In this document: positions 7,922 through 18,637 of the stretch, piece by piece
Layout: the number at the start of each line of letters is the position of its first letter
Position numbering within the stretch: position 1 is the stretch's first letter
Assembly: GCF_000156335.1 (NCBI RefSeq)
Contig: NZ_DS999213.1
Location: 3,634,491-3,698,490 of the forward strand
DNA: 64,000 nucleotides
Reading direction: 5' to 3'
Source of the DNA: Roseobacter sp. GAI101
GTDB lineage: Bacteria > Pseudomonadota > Alphaproteobacteria > Rhodobacterales > Rhodobacteraceae
Made by a program: the position numbers and the translations under genes
The notes under the pieces: generated by a model
The model's database searches: none
Seen by the model: the letters and a program-made list of their open reading frames with translations, nothing else
What the model was told of the DNA's origin: nothing

Positions 7922-9370
7922 TCATAGCGCCTTGGACCTTTTGGCTCTCATGGGCCGAAAGGACCAGGCGCGCGAAATTTCGGCGACGATCGGGCTGGAC
8001 ATCAGGACCAGACCCATCAACCAGCCGACTGCCGCACCCGCCACTGCAACGCAGGATCCGACAACGCCAAGTTCAGGGCCTTGGACAAAGACAGTTAAAA
8101 GAGGAACCAGGGTAGAGGCGAGTGTGATGACAAGGCATTTCCAAAGCATCCGCGCGACATCCGCGCCTTTCAGCGGGACGTGGCGATGGACCGCCAGCAT
8201 CATTCCGATGGCCTGTATCGGATTCACCAGCAGCAGGCTCCAGGCGACGGCGATCAGGCTGATCTGGCTGGCCCCGTAGATGATCGAAGTCGATATGACG
8301 AAAAGGATCAGGCTGACGATGGCCATGTCCCGGATCTGTCCCATCGCCACCAGAACCGGAAGTGTCAACGACGCGGGAAACAGTGCCATGCCCGCGATTG
8401 CGACAATCTGCAATATCGGGATCACCTCAAGCCATTGTGACCCGAGCAAAAGGCGCACGATGGGATCGGCAAGTATCGCCAGACATGCCATCGCAGGCCA
8501 TTGCAACGTCGCGACCAGCTCGAGCCCGGTCAGATAGCGCTTGGCCAATTGTTCACCCGACCGGAACCGCGCGGCGAAATCGGACATAATCACCGGCTGA
8601 ACGGCGCTCAACAGGGTTTTTTCGACCAGTTGCGACAGCGACAGCGCGCGCGAGAATATCCCGACGGCCGTGAACCCCAGGATCCGCCCCAGAATGAACC
8701 GGGGGAAGCTTTCGAAAACCATCCCGAGGATCGTCACCAGCGTGGTCCAGAAACCGAAGGGTACGACCCTGCGCCATTCCGCCAGCGTCAGCCGGAATAC
8801 CCACAGATCAGGCCGTGCCACCAAGGCCACGACGCAGGCGATAAAGGCGGCACCGACCGACCCCCAGATCAGGCTGAACGCGCCGTACCCTGCCAGCGCG
8901 AGGCCAATGGACAGGCCGGAGTTCACGATCGTGGACAGTATGTTGGTCCATGCCACGGCCCCGAACGCCATGTCGCGCCGCATGAGGGCCAGCAAGGGAT
9001 TGCTGATCGGGGCCGCGATGAAGGCCAGACAGGCGATGCGGATCATCAACGTCATTTCAGGTTCGTCAAAGAAGGCGGCGATCCAGCCGGCGGCAAGGAA
9101 AATCATCCCTCCAAGCACCAGCGACAGCAGTGTCATGATGGTGAAAGCGGTCTGGACGAATTTTTGGGTCAGGTCCCTTTCCTGCACGATACAGGCGGCA
9201 ACGCCGAAGTCGCGAAAGGCTTCGATGAGAAAGACCAGCGAACTGGCAACAAGGAAAACACCGATTTCTGCTGGGGTGAGGATGCGGGAGATAACGGCCA
9301 TGGACAGAAACGCCACAACCGTGCTGATCGCCCTGTCTGAGATGGCGAACGCGAAGGACCGGCGGATCAT
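7922..9370 (-). CDS. Wzx-type polysaccharide flippase
   Basis: This 482-residue, highly hydrophobic protein shows about 12-14 predicted membrane helices and belongs to the oligosaccharide flippase (MATE/MOP) superfamily. It starts with MIRRSFAFAISDRAISTVV and has the usual polar, Arg/Asp-bearing loops between helix pairs. Wzx proteins move undecaprenyl-linked repeat units to the periplasmic face of the inner membrane. The ATG overlaps the stop of the GT4 gene upstream by four bases. The neighbouring initiating transferase, polymerase and export genes make the assignment consistent. Confidence 0.88.
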   Translation of the reverse strand: MIRRSFAFAISDRAISTVVAFLSMAVISRILTPAEIGVFLVASSLVFLIEAFRDFGVAACIVQERDLTQKFVQTAFTIMTLLSLVLGGMIFLAAGWIAAFFDEPEMTLMIRIACLAFIAAPISNPLLALMRRDMAFGAVAWTNILSTIVNSGLSIGLALAGYGAFSLIWGSVGAAFIACVVALVARPDLWVFRLTLAEWRRVVPFGFWTTLVTILGMVFESFPRFILGRILGFTAVGIFSRALSLSQLVEKTLLSAVQPVIMSDFAARFRSGEQLAKRYLTGLELVATLQWPAMACLAILADPIVRLLLGSQWLEVIPILQIVAIAGMALFPASLTLPVLVAMGQIRDMAIVSLILFVISTSIIYGASQISLIAVAWSLLLVNPIQAIGMMLAVHRHVPLKGADVARMLWKCLVITLASTLVPLLTVFVQGPELGVVGSCVAVAGAAVGWLMGLVLMSSPIVAEISRAWSFRPMRAKRSKAL

Positions 9371-10629
9371 GAAAATTCCTTTGTTTCCGGGGCCGAGGGG
9401 GCGGCGGTGGATCGCGTTTCCCCGCTTACGCCATGCCCCGCCGGGTCATCATTCCGGTCCCGCGAGGCTGTCTTGAACCGTCGGTCGCGCAGATAATAGA
9501 AGGACGACCGTGTGACATCGGCAACCCGCAGGCCCGGCGGCGCGGTCGCAGCCTCTTCGCAGTAATCCGCCAGATCGCCGCTCAGCTTTTCAAGGGCGTG
9601 GTTTTTGGTCACATAGTCCTGTCCGAAAGCTCCGATGGCACCGCGCAAGAGAGAATCCCGCGCGAGGCCGCGGATCATGTTTTCAAGATGATAGGTCTCT
9701 CCGTCGCCGCGTCCGATGCCGTAGAAACCGGTGGTCTCGAATGTAACGACAGATTGTGGGCAGAACGGGCGCGCAAACCCTTTCTCTCCGGCGACAATGA
9801 CCGGCTTGCCAAAGGCCATGCCGCGCAAGGCCGATCCCCCCATGCCAAGCACGATATCGGCTGCGGCATAGGCGGGGCGCGGATCGGCAAGCGCGCCGGT
9901 CAGGAGGATTGCCTTGCGCCCAAGCGCGGTATTGGCGGCCTGGGCCTGGCGTTCAATCTCGGGGCGGGCTGCGCCATCACCGACGATCAAGAACTGGATC
10001 GGCACATCGCGTCCGATGCGGCGGATCGCTTCGATGGTTTGAAAAATATTTTCCGATTTCATCACATGCGAAAGACGTGACACGGTGACAAGCGCCACAT
10101 GATGCGGTTCCAACCCCAACTGGGCCCGCGCGGTCTCTTCGAAAGGCAAGCCCGGCGCATTGAATTCAACATCGACCGGTGGCGGCAGCAGCAGCGCTTT
10201 TTCCCAGCCTTTGCGCGATGCCTCTTCCTGCAGGCCCCGAAAGCCGAAGGTGGTGGGCACCCCCTTTGGCAGAACGCGTGTGAGGGTCATCATCATGTCG
10301 CTGATCAGCAAGGGCACCTTGAGCGGAAGATAGGCCCCAAGATAGGCCTCCAGCCCCTGCCACCAATCCCAGGCATGGATCAGATCGGGTTTTTCGTCCC
10401 GGATGATTTCGCGCAGCGTCCGCATCCGGGAATAGGACGGGTGGTACCGGGCGTCCGGTGCCGGCAACAACGACAACCCCTTTTCCTTCAAGACCGTGTC
10501 CATCGGTCCGGGTGTGGCGTGAAATACAATTTCGAACCCGTGTCGATCGCGCAGCGCCGCAGCAAGTTCAATCGCGTTGGTCTGCGTCCCGCCAAGTTCA
10601 AGGCGGTGCGCAAAAACAAGCAGTTTCAT
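9367..10629 (-). CDS. Family 4 glycosyltransferase
   Basis: The 420-residue protein has the GT-B two-domain form. The N-terminal domain has the ELGGTQTNAIELA loop, and the C-terminal domain has VTVSRLSHVMKSENIF, followed by IVGDGAARPEIE and a Gly/Ala-rich donor-binding loop (MGGSALRGMAFGKPVIV). In most GT4 enzymes the last loop has a Glu-x7-Glu motif. Here that stretch is GSALRGMAFG, so the first acidic residue appears to be replaced. The last 50 residues are low complexity. The gene is coupled to the flippase gene and follows uxs. The start has an AAAGG site seven bases upstream. Confidence 0.85.
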   Translation of the reverse strand: MKLLVFAHRLELGGTQTNAIELAAALRDRHGFEIVFHATPGPMDTVLKEKGLSLLPAPDARYHPSYSRMRTLREIIRDEKPDLIHAWDWWQGLEAYLGAYLPLKVPLLISDMMMTLTRVLPKGVPTTFGFRGLQEEASRKGWEKALLLPPPVDVEFNAPGLPFEETARAQLGLEPHHVALVTVSRLSHVMKSENIFQTIEAIRRIGRDVPIQFLIVGDGAARPEIERQAQAANTALGRKAILLTGALADPRPAYAAADIVLGMGGSALRGMAFGKPVIVAGEKGFARPFCPQSVVTFETTGFYGIGRGDGETYHLENMIRGLARDSLLRGAIGAFGQDYVTKNHALEKLSGDLADYCEEAATAPPGLRVADVTRSSFYYLRDRRFKTASRDRNDDPAGHGVSGETRSTAAPSAPETKEFS

Positions 10630-10703
10630 ATGTTACCTTTCTTTCCTGACGGGGCCCGGCGCTGCCGCCTGACCCTGCTGCCGACATCTGCCCTGCGCGG
10701 GTC

Positions 10704-11747
<1,044 letters not shown>

Positions 11748-11807
11748 TGCTGTTCCTTTCTTAATAAGAGTGTGCGCGTTCACGACGCTTTGAAGCGGAA
11801 GGGCGGA

Positions 11808-13259
11808 TTAATAAGCGCCCCGTCGTCCCAGCACCGCCGCGAAGGTGCGCAGGAGGATCGACACATCGCCCCAAAAAGAGCGTCCGTTGATGTAGAAATC
11901 ATCAAGTTGCTGCTGGCCTTCCAAATCGGCCGAGCTGCGTTCGGAAATCTGCCAAAGGCCTGTCAGACCGGGAATGACCGACGCGCGGCGGTTGCGAAAA
12001 TCAAGGGGCATCGCCGCAAGGTGGTAATCGGGAAAGGGACGGGGGCCGACAAGGCTCATGTCGCCGCGCAGGATGTTCAAAAGTTGCGGCAGTTCGTCCA
12101 GACTGGAGGCACGCAGGAACTTGCCGATGTAGGGCAGGATACGCGGGTCCTTTCGCAGTTTGAAATGTGTCTCCCATTCCGCGCGGACGTCCGCATCGCG
12201 GGCCAGAAGATCCTGAAGCATTTGTTCGGCGTCCAGATACATCGTCCGCAATTTCAATACGCCGATGGTCTTGCCACCGCGTCCTTCGCGCGGTTGGACG
12301 TAAAAGGCGGGGCCGGGATCGACGCACCAGATCAGCGCACCGGCGATCGCGACAATCGGCAGGGCGATCAGGGCAAGCGGTACCGCAAAGGCAAGGTCGA
12401 ACAGGCGCTTGACCGCATGTACCGGCGGTGTGGACCGGCCATGCGCCAAGGCAAGATGCAGGCCGATATCCCCGCCATGTTCTGCGGGATGCACACCGGA
12501 CAGGTGCGCCCGGGGCAGGTCCGAGACAAGGATCACATCCTGCCGCCCGCGCCGCAATGCCTTGAGGGTCGCCGCACTTGGCAGGTTGTGGTCGGCCCAC
12601 AGGACAATGTCCGCAGGTGTCTGGCGGTCGACGGGCCGAAAACCGATGCCGGGATGGGCGCGCAGATAGGTACGGGTCGCCTTGACGGCGTCCGGTGTGC
12701 CACAAAGATGCACCGGGACGCCCCAATTTGAGGACCGTTTCAGGACGATCCGGATGATCTTGCGCCCCAGCGTCTGCAAAAGACCGGTCGCGATGAAAGC
12801 GCCACAGAAAAGACCGAAGGCCGCCCAGCTGATTGGCACGAGATACAGGATCGCCGCGACGGAAATGCCGCCTGCACCTGCCCAGGCCAAAAAGGACCGG
12901 CGCAGCCGCGCGTCGGGATGCAGCCCGAAACCGGGATAAAGGCCAAGCGCCGTTTTCAGCCCGATCTGCACGGTGCCACCGAACAGCAGCGTCCGGCCCA
13001 GCACCGCCGACCCTGCGGCATCGGCAAACAGACCGAGTGTGAGCAGGATCACGATCCCGAGGGTCGCGAGGTCGATCACCACATAGCTGCTGCCCGCCGC
13101 CGCCGATGGCGAGATGTGTGGCTGGGCTGCATGTGCGAGTTCGGGGAAACGATGCGTGCCGGATGCATCACGGGGTGCCCACGGCGTGGCGTTTCGCGCG
13201 CCGGCGTTGCCCCGGGGCCTTGCTTCATCTGCATGGGCGTGATGCGACATGACATTCAT
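11808..13259 (-). CDS. Initiating polyprenyl-phosphate sugar transferase (WbaP/ExoY family)
   Basis: From the ATG at 13259 (GGAAGGA site upstream) the protein is 483 residues. The N-terminal half has several membrane helices and a central nucleotide-binding-like region. The C-terminal third is the bacterial sugar transferase domain: [10 protein letters not shown] membrane segment, VLKLRTM, the SLDELPQL helix, LVGPRP and GLTGLWQ. These enzymes attach the first sugar-1-phosphate, usually glucose or galactose, to undecaprenyl phosphate. The size and the long membrane N-terminus match WbaP; short ExoY-type proteins have only the C-terminal domain. Confidence 0.93.
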   Translation of the reverse strand: MNVMSHHAHADEARPRGNAGARNATPWAPRDASGTHRFPELAHAAQPHISPSAAAGSSYVVIDLATLGIVILLTLGLFADAAGSAVLGRTLLFGGTVQIGLKTALGLYPGFGLHPDARLRRSFLAWAGAGGISVAAILYLVPISWAAFGLFCGAFIATGLLQTLGRKIIRIVLKRSSNWGVPVHLCGTPDAVKATRTYLRAHPGIGFRPVDRQTPADIVLWADHNLPSAATLKALRRGRQDVILVSDLPRAHLSGVHPAEHGGDIGLHLALAHGRSTPPVHAVKRLFDLAFAVPLALIALPIVAIAGALIWCVDPGPAFYVQPREGRGGKTIGVLKLRTMYLDAEQMLQDLLARDADVRAEWETHFKLRKDPRILPYIGKFLRASSLDELPQLLNILRGDMSLVGPRPFPDYHLAAMPLDFRNRRASVIPGLTGLWQISERSSADLEGQQQLDDFYINGRSFWGDVSILLRTFAAVLGRRGAY

Positions 13260-13422
13260 TTTCAGTGTCCTTCCAAAGGGTGTCTTGGGAACAGTCTGTA
13301 GAAGCAGCAAATGCGTCGGAACCTGTCTGATTGGTTAAGCTGCTGCGCCAAATGGCGCATTCCGGCCCCGCCAACTGTGCATGTTGAGGCAAGGCGGTGC
13401 CCCCGGTGCCGCAATTCGGCGT

Positions 13423-14730
13423 TTAAGTCGCGGATGTGGCCAAATGCATGAAGCGCGGGAGCGATCGCCGCGCTTCGGCATGGTTGTAGGACGCGCTGAG
13501 CACGGCGGTTGAAAACAGGATCCAGATCATATCGTTCTGCATCAGGATGTTGCTTTCGGTCAGGTTCATCACCAGCACCGACAGGATGAGCACCACACAC
13601 CAAAGCCATCCGTCCCGCGGTGCCTGTGCCGTCAGGGCGATGGCCTGATGCACCGCGCGTACCGTCACCACGGCAAACAGGCCCAACCCGACAACACCGA
13701 TGCTCAGCAGCAGGTCGCGGTATCCGCTATGCGCATGCGGGGGGCCCCAGCGAAGGGTCTCCCAGATTTTCCACATGGTCAGGTTGTTGGGGGACCAGAA
13801 CGCACCATAGCCTTGGCCAAGGATGGGATGCTTTGCGATCTCTATATCCAGCAGCGCCCAAAGCGGTGTCCGTCCGGTCAGGGTCACGTCCTTGCCCAGC
13901 GCGTCCAGTAGCGGGACGAAGCCGAAGGCAATGATCACGGACAACACGACAATGCCCAGAATAATGCCGAATTGAAACACCAGACGGGCAATGCCTTGCC
14001 GCCGCGCGATCATCAGGACGGCCTGAGAGATCAAGACTGCCGTGACAGCGGCAAACAGGCTGGTCATCGAGCCCGAAAGCAGACATCCGGTCCACCCCAG
14101 CACCAGCATGACCATGCCGGCACGGCGTAATCGGGTCGTCACGTCATGGCGCGCCGCGATCCCGGCAATGATCAGGATCACCGACATCCAGCCAAAGACG
14201 TTCTTGTTGAAGAACACCCCGCGCATGGTCCCGTCATAGGGTGTGAACGCCAGACTTGGCCAGGCGACGCCTGCAACAAAGGACATCACGAGGGTCGCGC
14301 CAACCGCCCAACCCACGACAATGATCTGTTCGCGCGGGGTGAAGCGTGTCGCAAGCAGAAACGCTAGACCCATGGACAGAATAAGCGCCACCGCCCGCCG
14401 CATGCTAAGAGACGGGCCCATCGACCAGAGGGTTGAGACCAATGGCAAAACCAGCAACAGGAGCAATGGCAGATTCCGAACGCCAGCCTTGATCAAGGAT
14501 CGGGGCCTTATGGCAAGCAAGCCAAAGCAAAGCGCGTAAATCGGCAGATAGATAACTCTGAGTTGGGCGCGCTCGGCGTCATCAAGTATCCCGTCGGCCC
14601 CCTGCATCAGCAACGGAAACACCGCACCGGAGTTGATGAAGAGCCCCACCGTGACGGTGACCCATTCAAGACGTCTCAGCCCGACGCGCGCAGGGGCGGG
14701 CGGTTCGGCAATATAAGGCATGTGTTCCAT
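13423..14730 (-). CDS. O-antigen ligase/Wzy-type polysaccharide polymerase
   Basis: The protein has about 435 residues and 10-12 membrane helices, with one large periplasmic loop in the C-terminal half that contains GRTPLWALLDIEIAKHP and GYGAFW. This is the pattern of the O-antigen ligase/polymerase family (Wzy_C), and the loop contributes the active site. It should join lipid-linked repeat units into polymer. I prefer the ATG at 14730, which has AGGGA nine bases upstream, over an in-frame start at 14763. It lies upstream of the initiating transferase on the same strand. Confidence 0.87.
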   Translation of the reverse strand: MEHMPYIAEPPAPARVGLRRLEWVTVTVGLFINSGAVFPLLMQGADGILDDAERAQLRVIYLPIYALCFGLLAIRPRSLIKAGVRNLPLLLLLVLPLVSTLWSMGPSLSMRRAVALILSMGLAFLLATRFTPREQIIVVGWAVGATLVMSFVAGVAWPSLAFTPYDGTMRGVFFNKNVFGWMSVILIIAGIAARHDVTTRLRRAGMVMLVLGWTGCLLSGSMTSLFAAVTAVLISQAVLMIARRQGIARLVFQFGIILGIVVLSVIIAFGFVPLLDALGKDVTLTGRTPLWALLDIEIAKHPILGQGYGAFWSPNNLTMWKIWETLRWGPPHAHSGYRDLLLSIGVVGLGLFAVVTVRAVHQAIALTAQAPRDGWLWCVVLILSVLVMNLTESNILMQNDMIWILFSTAVLSASYNHAEARRSLPRFMHLATSAT

Positions 14731-14977
14731 CTGTAGTTCCCTGGCCCCCCGGTTCAGCTTCATAGCTATCTGATTGGAAACAGGACCGGATCGAAACCCG
14801 CCGAAAGGGTTATCAAAGCGCCCATTTGGAGAATGCCCATGGCACGCTATACGCCGGTCGGAGGGGGCAGGCCGTCAATTTCAGCCTAACGAGGGGATAC
14901 CGGTCAGGGCTGTGACGCGGAATTCTCTGGATATGACAGGCGGCCTTCTGGCGGCTTGAATCCGAGCAAGGAATGCC

Positions 14978-16288
14978 ATGCAACATCCACAAAATCATCC
15001 TGCGCCCTGGACCCTGCGACGCGTCGGTCTGCTTGGGGCCTGTCTGACATTTATCCTGTTGCTTCAGGCTGCTATAGGTCATGCTGGCACACCCGTCGCG
15101 CGCGGTGACGTGCTAAGGGTCGAGGTGCTGAGCGCCCCGGAATTGTCCCGCGAGGCGGCAGTTGATGTCGACGGACGGATCACGCTTCCCCTGTTGGGCG
15201 CGGTCGAGGTCGTGGACCGCGACACGGATATGATCCGCAAGGATCTTGTGACGGCCTTCCGGGAACGTGGGCTGCTGACCCGCCCGGACGTGCTGGTCGA
15301 AATTGCATCTTACCGGAGCGTGTATGTGGGCGGCAGCGTCGGGCGCCCCGGTGCCATTGATTTTGTGCCGGGCCTGACAGCACGTCAGGCGCTTATCGCG
15401 GCGGGGGGGCTGCGTCTGGGACCTGCAAACGCGACCGTCTCGCCCGAGGATATTCTTTCCGCAATGGCGCAACGGCGGGCGCTGGAATTCCGTTTCGCGC
15501 AAACCGTCGCTGAAATCGCGCGGCTTCGGGCTGAACTTTCAGGGGCCCAGACGTTGACGGACCCGACCCAGGACCTGTTGGGGATCGCGCCTGCTGAAAC
15601 GGACGATGTCGTGGCGGCGGCCGCGGCCTTTCTAAGCGATGTCCGGCACCGAAAGAAGGTGCGCAAGCAGCACGGCAGCGAACTCATTGATCTGATCGGG
15701 CTGGAACTCCGCACATTGGAAGATCAGGCGTCGCTACAGATCGAGGAATCCGAAGTTCAAAAGAACGAGATTGAGAACGCCCGCGACCTTGTCGAACGGG
15801 GCCTGCTGCCCCGGCCGCGCCTGATCGAACTCTTGCGCGTCCAATCGCAACTCAGCCAAAACCAACTGGCAAACTCCGCTTTCGCAGCACGCGCACGCCA
15901 GGCGGCAGAGACGGTCCGCTTTGAACAGTTGAACGAGACATTGCAAAACCGCGAAACCGTGCGCCGCAGTCTTAGTCAGGCACTGGCCCAGAAGGCAGAT
16001 ATCGCATCAGACATTTCAGAAATCGACTTGCGCATTCTCGCTGCTGGCGGGGAGCCGGATTCAAGCAATGTAACGGCACGGTTGACCATCTTCAGGAACC
16101 ACGATGGGACGTCGGTCGAAATCGCCGACGCCAAGCTTGACGATACGGTGCAGCCCGGAGACGTGCTGGAACTGGCCATCGACATTCCCGACGAGAAAGG
16201 GGTTTCCGCACCGAAGACACCGGCCATCGGAAAACCGGGCGGTCCCCGCGCGCAAGGATTTAATCTTGGAATGGAAATCAGGCCATGA
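14978..16288 (+). CDS. exoF: ExoF-like polysaccharide export protein
   Basis: The 436-residue protein begins with a signal peptide (hydrophobic stretch 17-33, probable cleavage after GHA near residue 36). Next come a polysaccharide-export (Poly_export) domain from about residue 39, containing RGDVLRVEV and ITLPLLG, and an SLBB-like segment (YVGGSVGRPGAI). A long alpha-helical coiled-coil region fills residues 160-400. This matches rhizobial ExoF in length and layout and lacks the lipobox Cys of Wza. It should act in periplasmic or outer-membrane export with the ExoP-like protein downstream. Its stop overlaps the next start by ATGA. Confidence 0.85.
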   Translation: MQHPQNHPAPWTLRRVGLLGACLTFILLLQAAIGHAGTPVARGDVLRVEVLSAPELSREAAVDVDGRITLPLLGAVEVVDRDTDMIRKDLVTAFRERGLLTRPDVLVEIASYRSVYVGGSVGRPGAIDFVPGLTARQALIAAGGLRLGPANATVSPEDILSAMAQRRALEFRFAQTVAEIARLRAELSGAQTLTDPTQDLLGIAPAETDDVVAAAAAFLSDVRHRKKVRKQHGSELIDLIGLELRTLEDQASLQIEESEVQKNEIENARDLVERGLLPRPRLIELLRVQSQLSQNQLANSAFAARARQAAETVRFEQLNETLQNRETVRRSLSQALAQKADIASDISEIDLRILAAGGEPDSSNVTARLTIFRNHDGTSVEIADAKLDDTVQPGDVLELAIDIPDEKGVSAPKTPAIGKPGGPRAQGFNLGMEIRP

Positions 16289-17247
16289 AGGACACGTGTG
16301 ACATGCCGCAGATCAGCGTCATCATCAACAATTACAACTATGGACAGTTCCTTGCCACGGCGATCGATTCGGCGCTCGCGCAGCGCGGGGTGACGGCCGA
16401 AGTCATCGTGGTGGACGACGGGTCGACGGACGGTTCCGAGACAGTCATTCGCAGCTATGGCGACAGGATCAGGCCGGTATTTCAAGCCAACGCGGGACAG
16501 GCTCAGGCGATCAACACGGGTGTTTCTTTGGCAAGGGCTCCTTTGCTGGCCTTTCTGGATGCAGACGACTGGTGGCAGGACGACAAGCTGGCAGCGGTTG
16601 CCGAAGCGTTTGATAAGGCCCCAAAAGCGGGACTTGTGTATCACAGGTTGCAGCCGGTCTATTCGGACGGGCAGTGTGCATTTTCAGCCATTCCACGGTC
16701 GCTTTGCGAGGGTGATCTTGCGCCACGGCTTTTGCGGTCTGGCGGGCTCTGGCCATTCCCGATGACATCATCGCTTTGCGTGCGCCGTTCGGTGTGGGAC
16801 CGCGCCGGAGACATCCCCGAAACGTTGCGCATCTCGGCAGATGCGTGGATCGCGGGGGTATTGCCATTCATCGCGCCGGTTGTCGCCTTGCCAGATGCCT
16901 TGGGTTGCTACCGGATCCACAACAACACCTGGTACCGAAGCAAGGACGACGCCCAGATGCTGGCACGACGGATGAAGCACTGGGAAGAAACGGTTCGGAT
17001 GACCAATCAGTACCTGTCTCAAGAGGGCCGCCCTGAACGCATCTGGCTCAAGAACCACTTTGACTACAGGGTGGGTCAGGTCCGTCTGGGCCGCCCCGGT
17101 GCGCCGGGCATCGTACCGCTGATCTGGCAAGGCCTGACACATGCGGGCGAACCCGATCCGCTCCGGCGGCTGCGCAATACGCTCTTCATGCTCAGGGAGC
17201 TGCGTCAAGACCGTGCCGAAAGCCGTGCGGTACCGAAATCTGCGTAA
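16285..17247 (+). CDS. Family 2 glycosyltransferase
   Basis: A 320-residue GT-A enzyme. The N-terminal domain has SVIINNYNYG, then VIVVDDGSTDGS and the DADDWW metal/donor-binding motif near residue 92. There is no membrane helix, so it should act on the cytoplasmic face on lipid-linked intermediates. It is translationally coupled to the ExoF-like gene by ATGA. A second start (ATG seven codons in, directly before PQISVI) is possible. Sugar specificity cannot be read from the sequence. Confidence 0.9.
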   Translation: MKDTCDMPQISVIINNYNYGQFLATAIDSALAQRGVTAEVIVVDDGSTDGSETVIRSYGDRIRPVFQANAGQAQAINTGVSLARAPLLAFLDADDWWQDDKLAAVAEAFDKAPKAGLVYHRLQPVYSDGQCAFSAIPRSLCEGDLAPRLLRSGGLWPFPMTSSLCVRRSVWDRAGDIPETLRISADAWIAGVLPFIAPVVALPDALGCYRIHNNTWYRSKDDAQMLARRMKHWEETVRMTNQYLSQEGRPERIWLKNHFDYRVGQVRLGRPGAPGIVPLIWQGLTHAGEPDPLRRLRNTLFMLRELRQDRAESRAVPKSA

Positions 17248-17515
17248 AGTTAGGTCGTCCGACCCTCCTTTCTGTGGACGCGCTGCGCATTGATTGCCCC
17301 TTTTACCACAAGCGATATCCGGTCGGATCAGGGCGTTTTCTCTACCTCCGGTTATCATTTCGGACCGACCAGAACACATCTGCCTCGCCAAGTTGATCCA
17401 AAAGGCGACGCGCTCCCCCAAAAGGATGGGGCGACTGGCCCGGCGCAGGGCTTGTTCGATTTGGCCCCCTGGATCGAAATTGGCACGAAGGTTCATTGAA
17501 AGGAAAGTTTTAGAT
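17248..17515 (+). other. Intergenic gap between GT2 and GT4 genes
   Basis: This 268-bp gap has a short palindrome GGTCG-tc-CGACC at 17253-17264 directly after the GT2 stop and a ribosome site (AAGGAAAG) at its right end. The GT4 frame stays open through most of the gap, but no convincing start lies within it and the translated stretch is Arg-rich and unlike the family. A promoter for the following genes may lie here. Confidence 0.4.
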
Positions 17516-18637
17516 ATGACCGATGGGACAAGCGCCGTACCAGTGATCATGCATTATGTCGCTGGTGGCACCGAGAATGGGGGCGGTATTGGTCGGCTTG
17601 TCGGCTATATCCTGAACGAGAACAGCGCGCAGTATCGTCACAGTGTTGTCGATACCCGTGGACCGCGGTGGAACCCGCTGGTGTCGCCTTGGCATCTGGC
17701 ACATGCCCTTTTCGGGATGACCGCCAACCAGATGCAGGCGACCCCAAGGTTGCATCATCTTCATATCGCGGGGCGCGGCAGCACGGCGCGCAAGATCATT
17801 TTGGGGGCCTGGGCGCGCCTGATCGGGGCCCCCTATGTTTTGCATCTGCATGACTACGACTACGCCAGTGATCTGGCGCGCAGGCCAAAATGGCAGTTCC
17901 GTGCCATCAAATCCTTGTTTCAGGGGGCCGCGCAAGTGATCGTTCTGGGCCAGCGGGATGCGGCAACAGTGGGCTATTCGCTGGATGTGCCCAAATCCAA
18001 ACTGACCGTCCTGCGCAATTGCGTACCTGATCCCGGTGAGACGCTTGTTGACCCGCGTACGAAAAGGCGGCGCACCTCGATCCTGTTTCTGGGTCAGCTT
18101 GGCCCCCGGAAAGGTGTGCCTGAACTTCTTGCCGCGCTGGCGAGCACCGGTTTGGAGGATGGCACCTGGCAGGCCGTGATCGCGGGGGATGGGCCGATTG
18201 ACCATTACCGCAGCGAGGCTGCTCTTTTGGGTTTGTCAGGGCGCGTCAGGTTTCCGGGGTGGGTTGATGCCGACGGGGCCGACCGGCTGCGCAAACAGGC
18301 TGACATTCTGGTCTTGCCATCCCATGCAGAGGGCTTTGCGATGGCTGTGCTGGAAGGGCTGGCGCAGGGGCTGGCGGTGATCACCACGCGGGTCGGCGCG
18401 CATGACGAGGTGCTGGTGGACGGGCAGAATGCCTTGCTTGTCCCGCCAGGTGACGTCCCGGCGCTGTCGGTCGCCTTGACGCGGCTGATCAACGACGAGG
18501 CGTTGCGCACCCGCCTTGGCGCAGAAGGGCGCAGGCTTTTTCTGTCGCAATTCGGCATTGATGGATATGTGGATGCGCTGGAACGGCTGCAATCCGCGCA
18601 GCTGCCGGTCTTTTCGGATGAACGGAGATCGGCATGA
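17516..18637 (+). CDS. Family 4 glycosyltransferase (second)
   Basis: From the ATG at 17516, which follows AAAGGAAAG at good spacing, the protein has 373 residues. It is a GT-B enzyme with an N-terminal GGGIGRLVGYIL loop, LFLGQLGPRKGVPEL at the start of the C-terminal domain, VIAGDGP, and the donor-binding LPSHAEGFAMAVLEGLAQG segment with the usual Glu-x7-Glu pair. It is probably cytoplasmic and adds a sugar to the growing repeat unit. The stop overlaps the ExoP-like start by ATGA. Confidence 0.9.
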   Translation: MTDGTSAVPVIMHYVAGGTENGGGIGRLVGYILNENSAQYRHSVVDTRGPRWNPLVSPWHLAHALFGMTANQMQATPRLHHLHIAGRGSTARKIILGAWARLIGAPYVLHLHDYDYASDLARRPKWQFRAIKSLFQGAAQVIVLGQRDAATVGYSLDVPKSKLTVLRNCVPDPGETLVDPRTKRRRTSILFLGQLGPRKGVPELLAALASTGLEDGTWQAVIAGDGPIDHYRSEAALLGLSGRVRFPGWVDADGADRLRKQADILVLPSHAEGFAMAVLEGLAQGLAVITTRVGAHDEVLVDGQNALLVPPGDVPALSVALTRLINDEALRTRLGAEGRRLFLSQFGIDGYVDALERLQSAQLPVFSDERRSA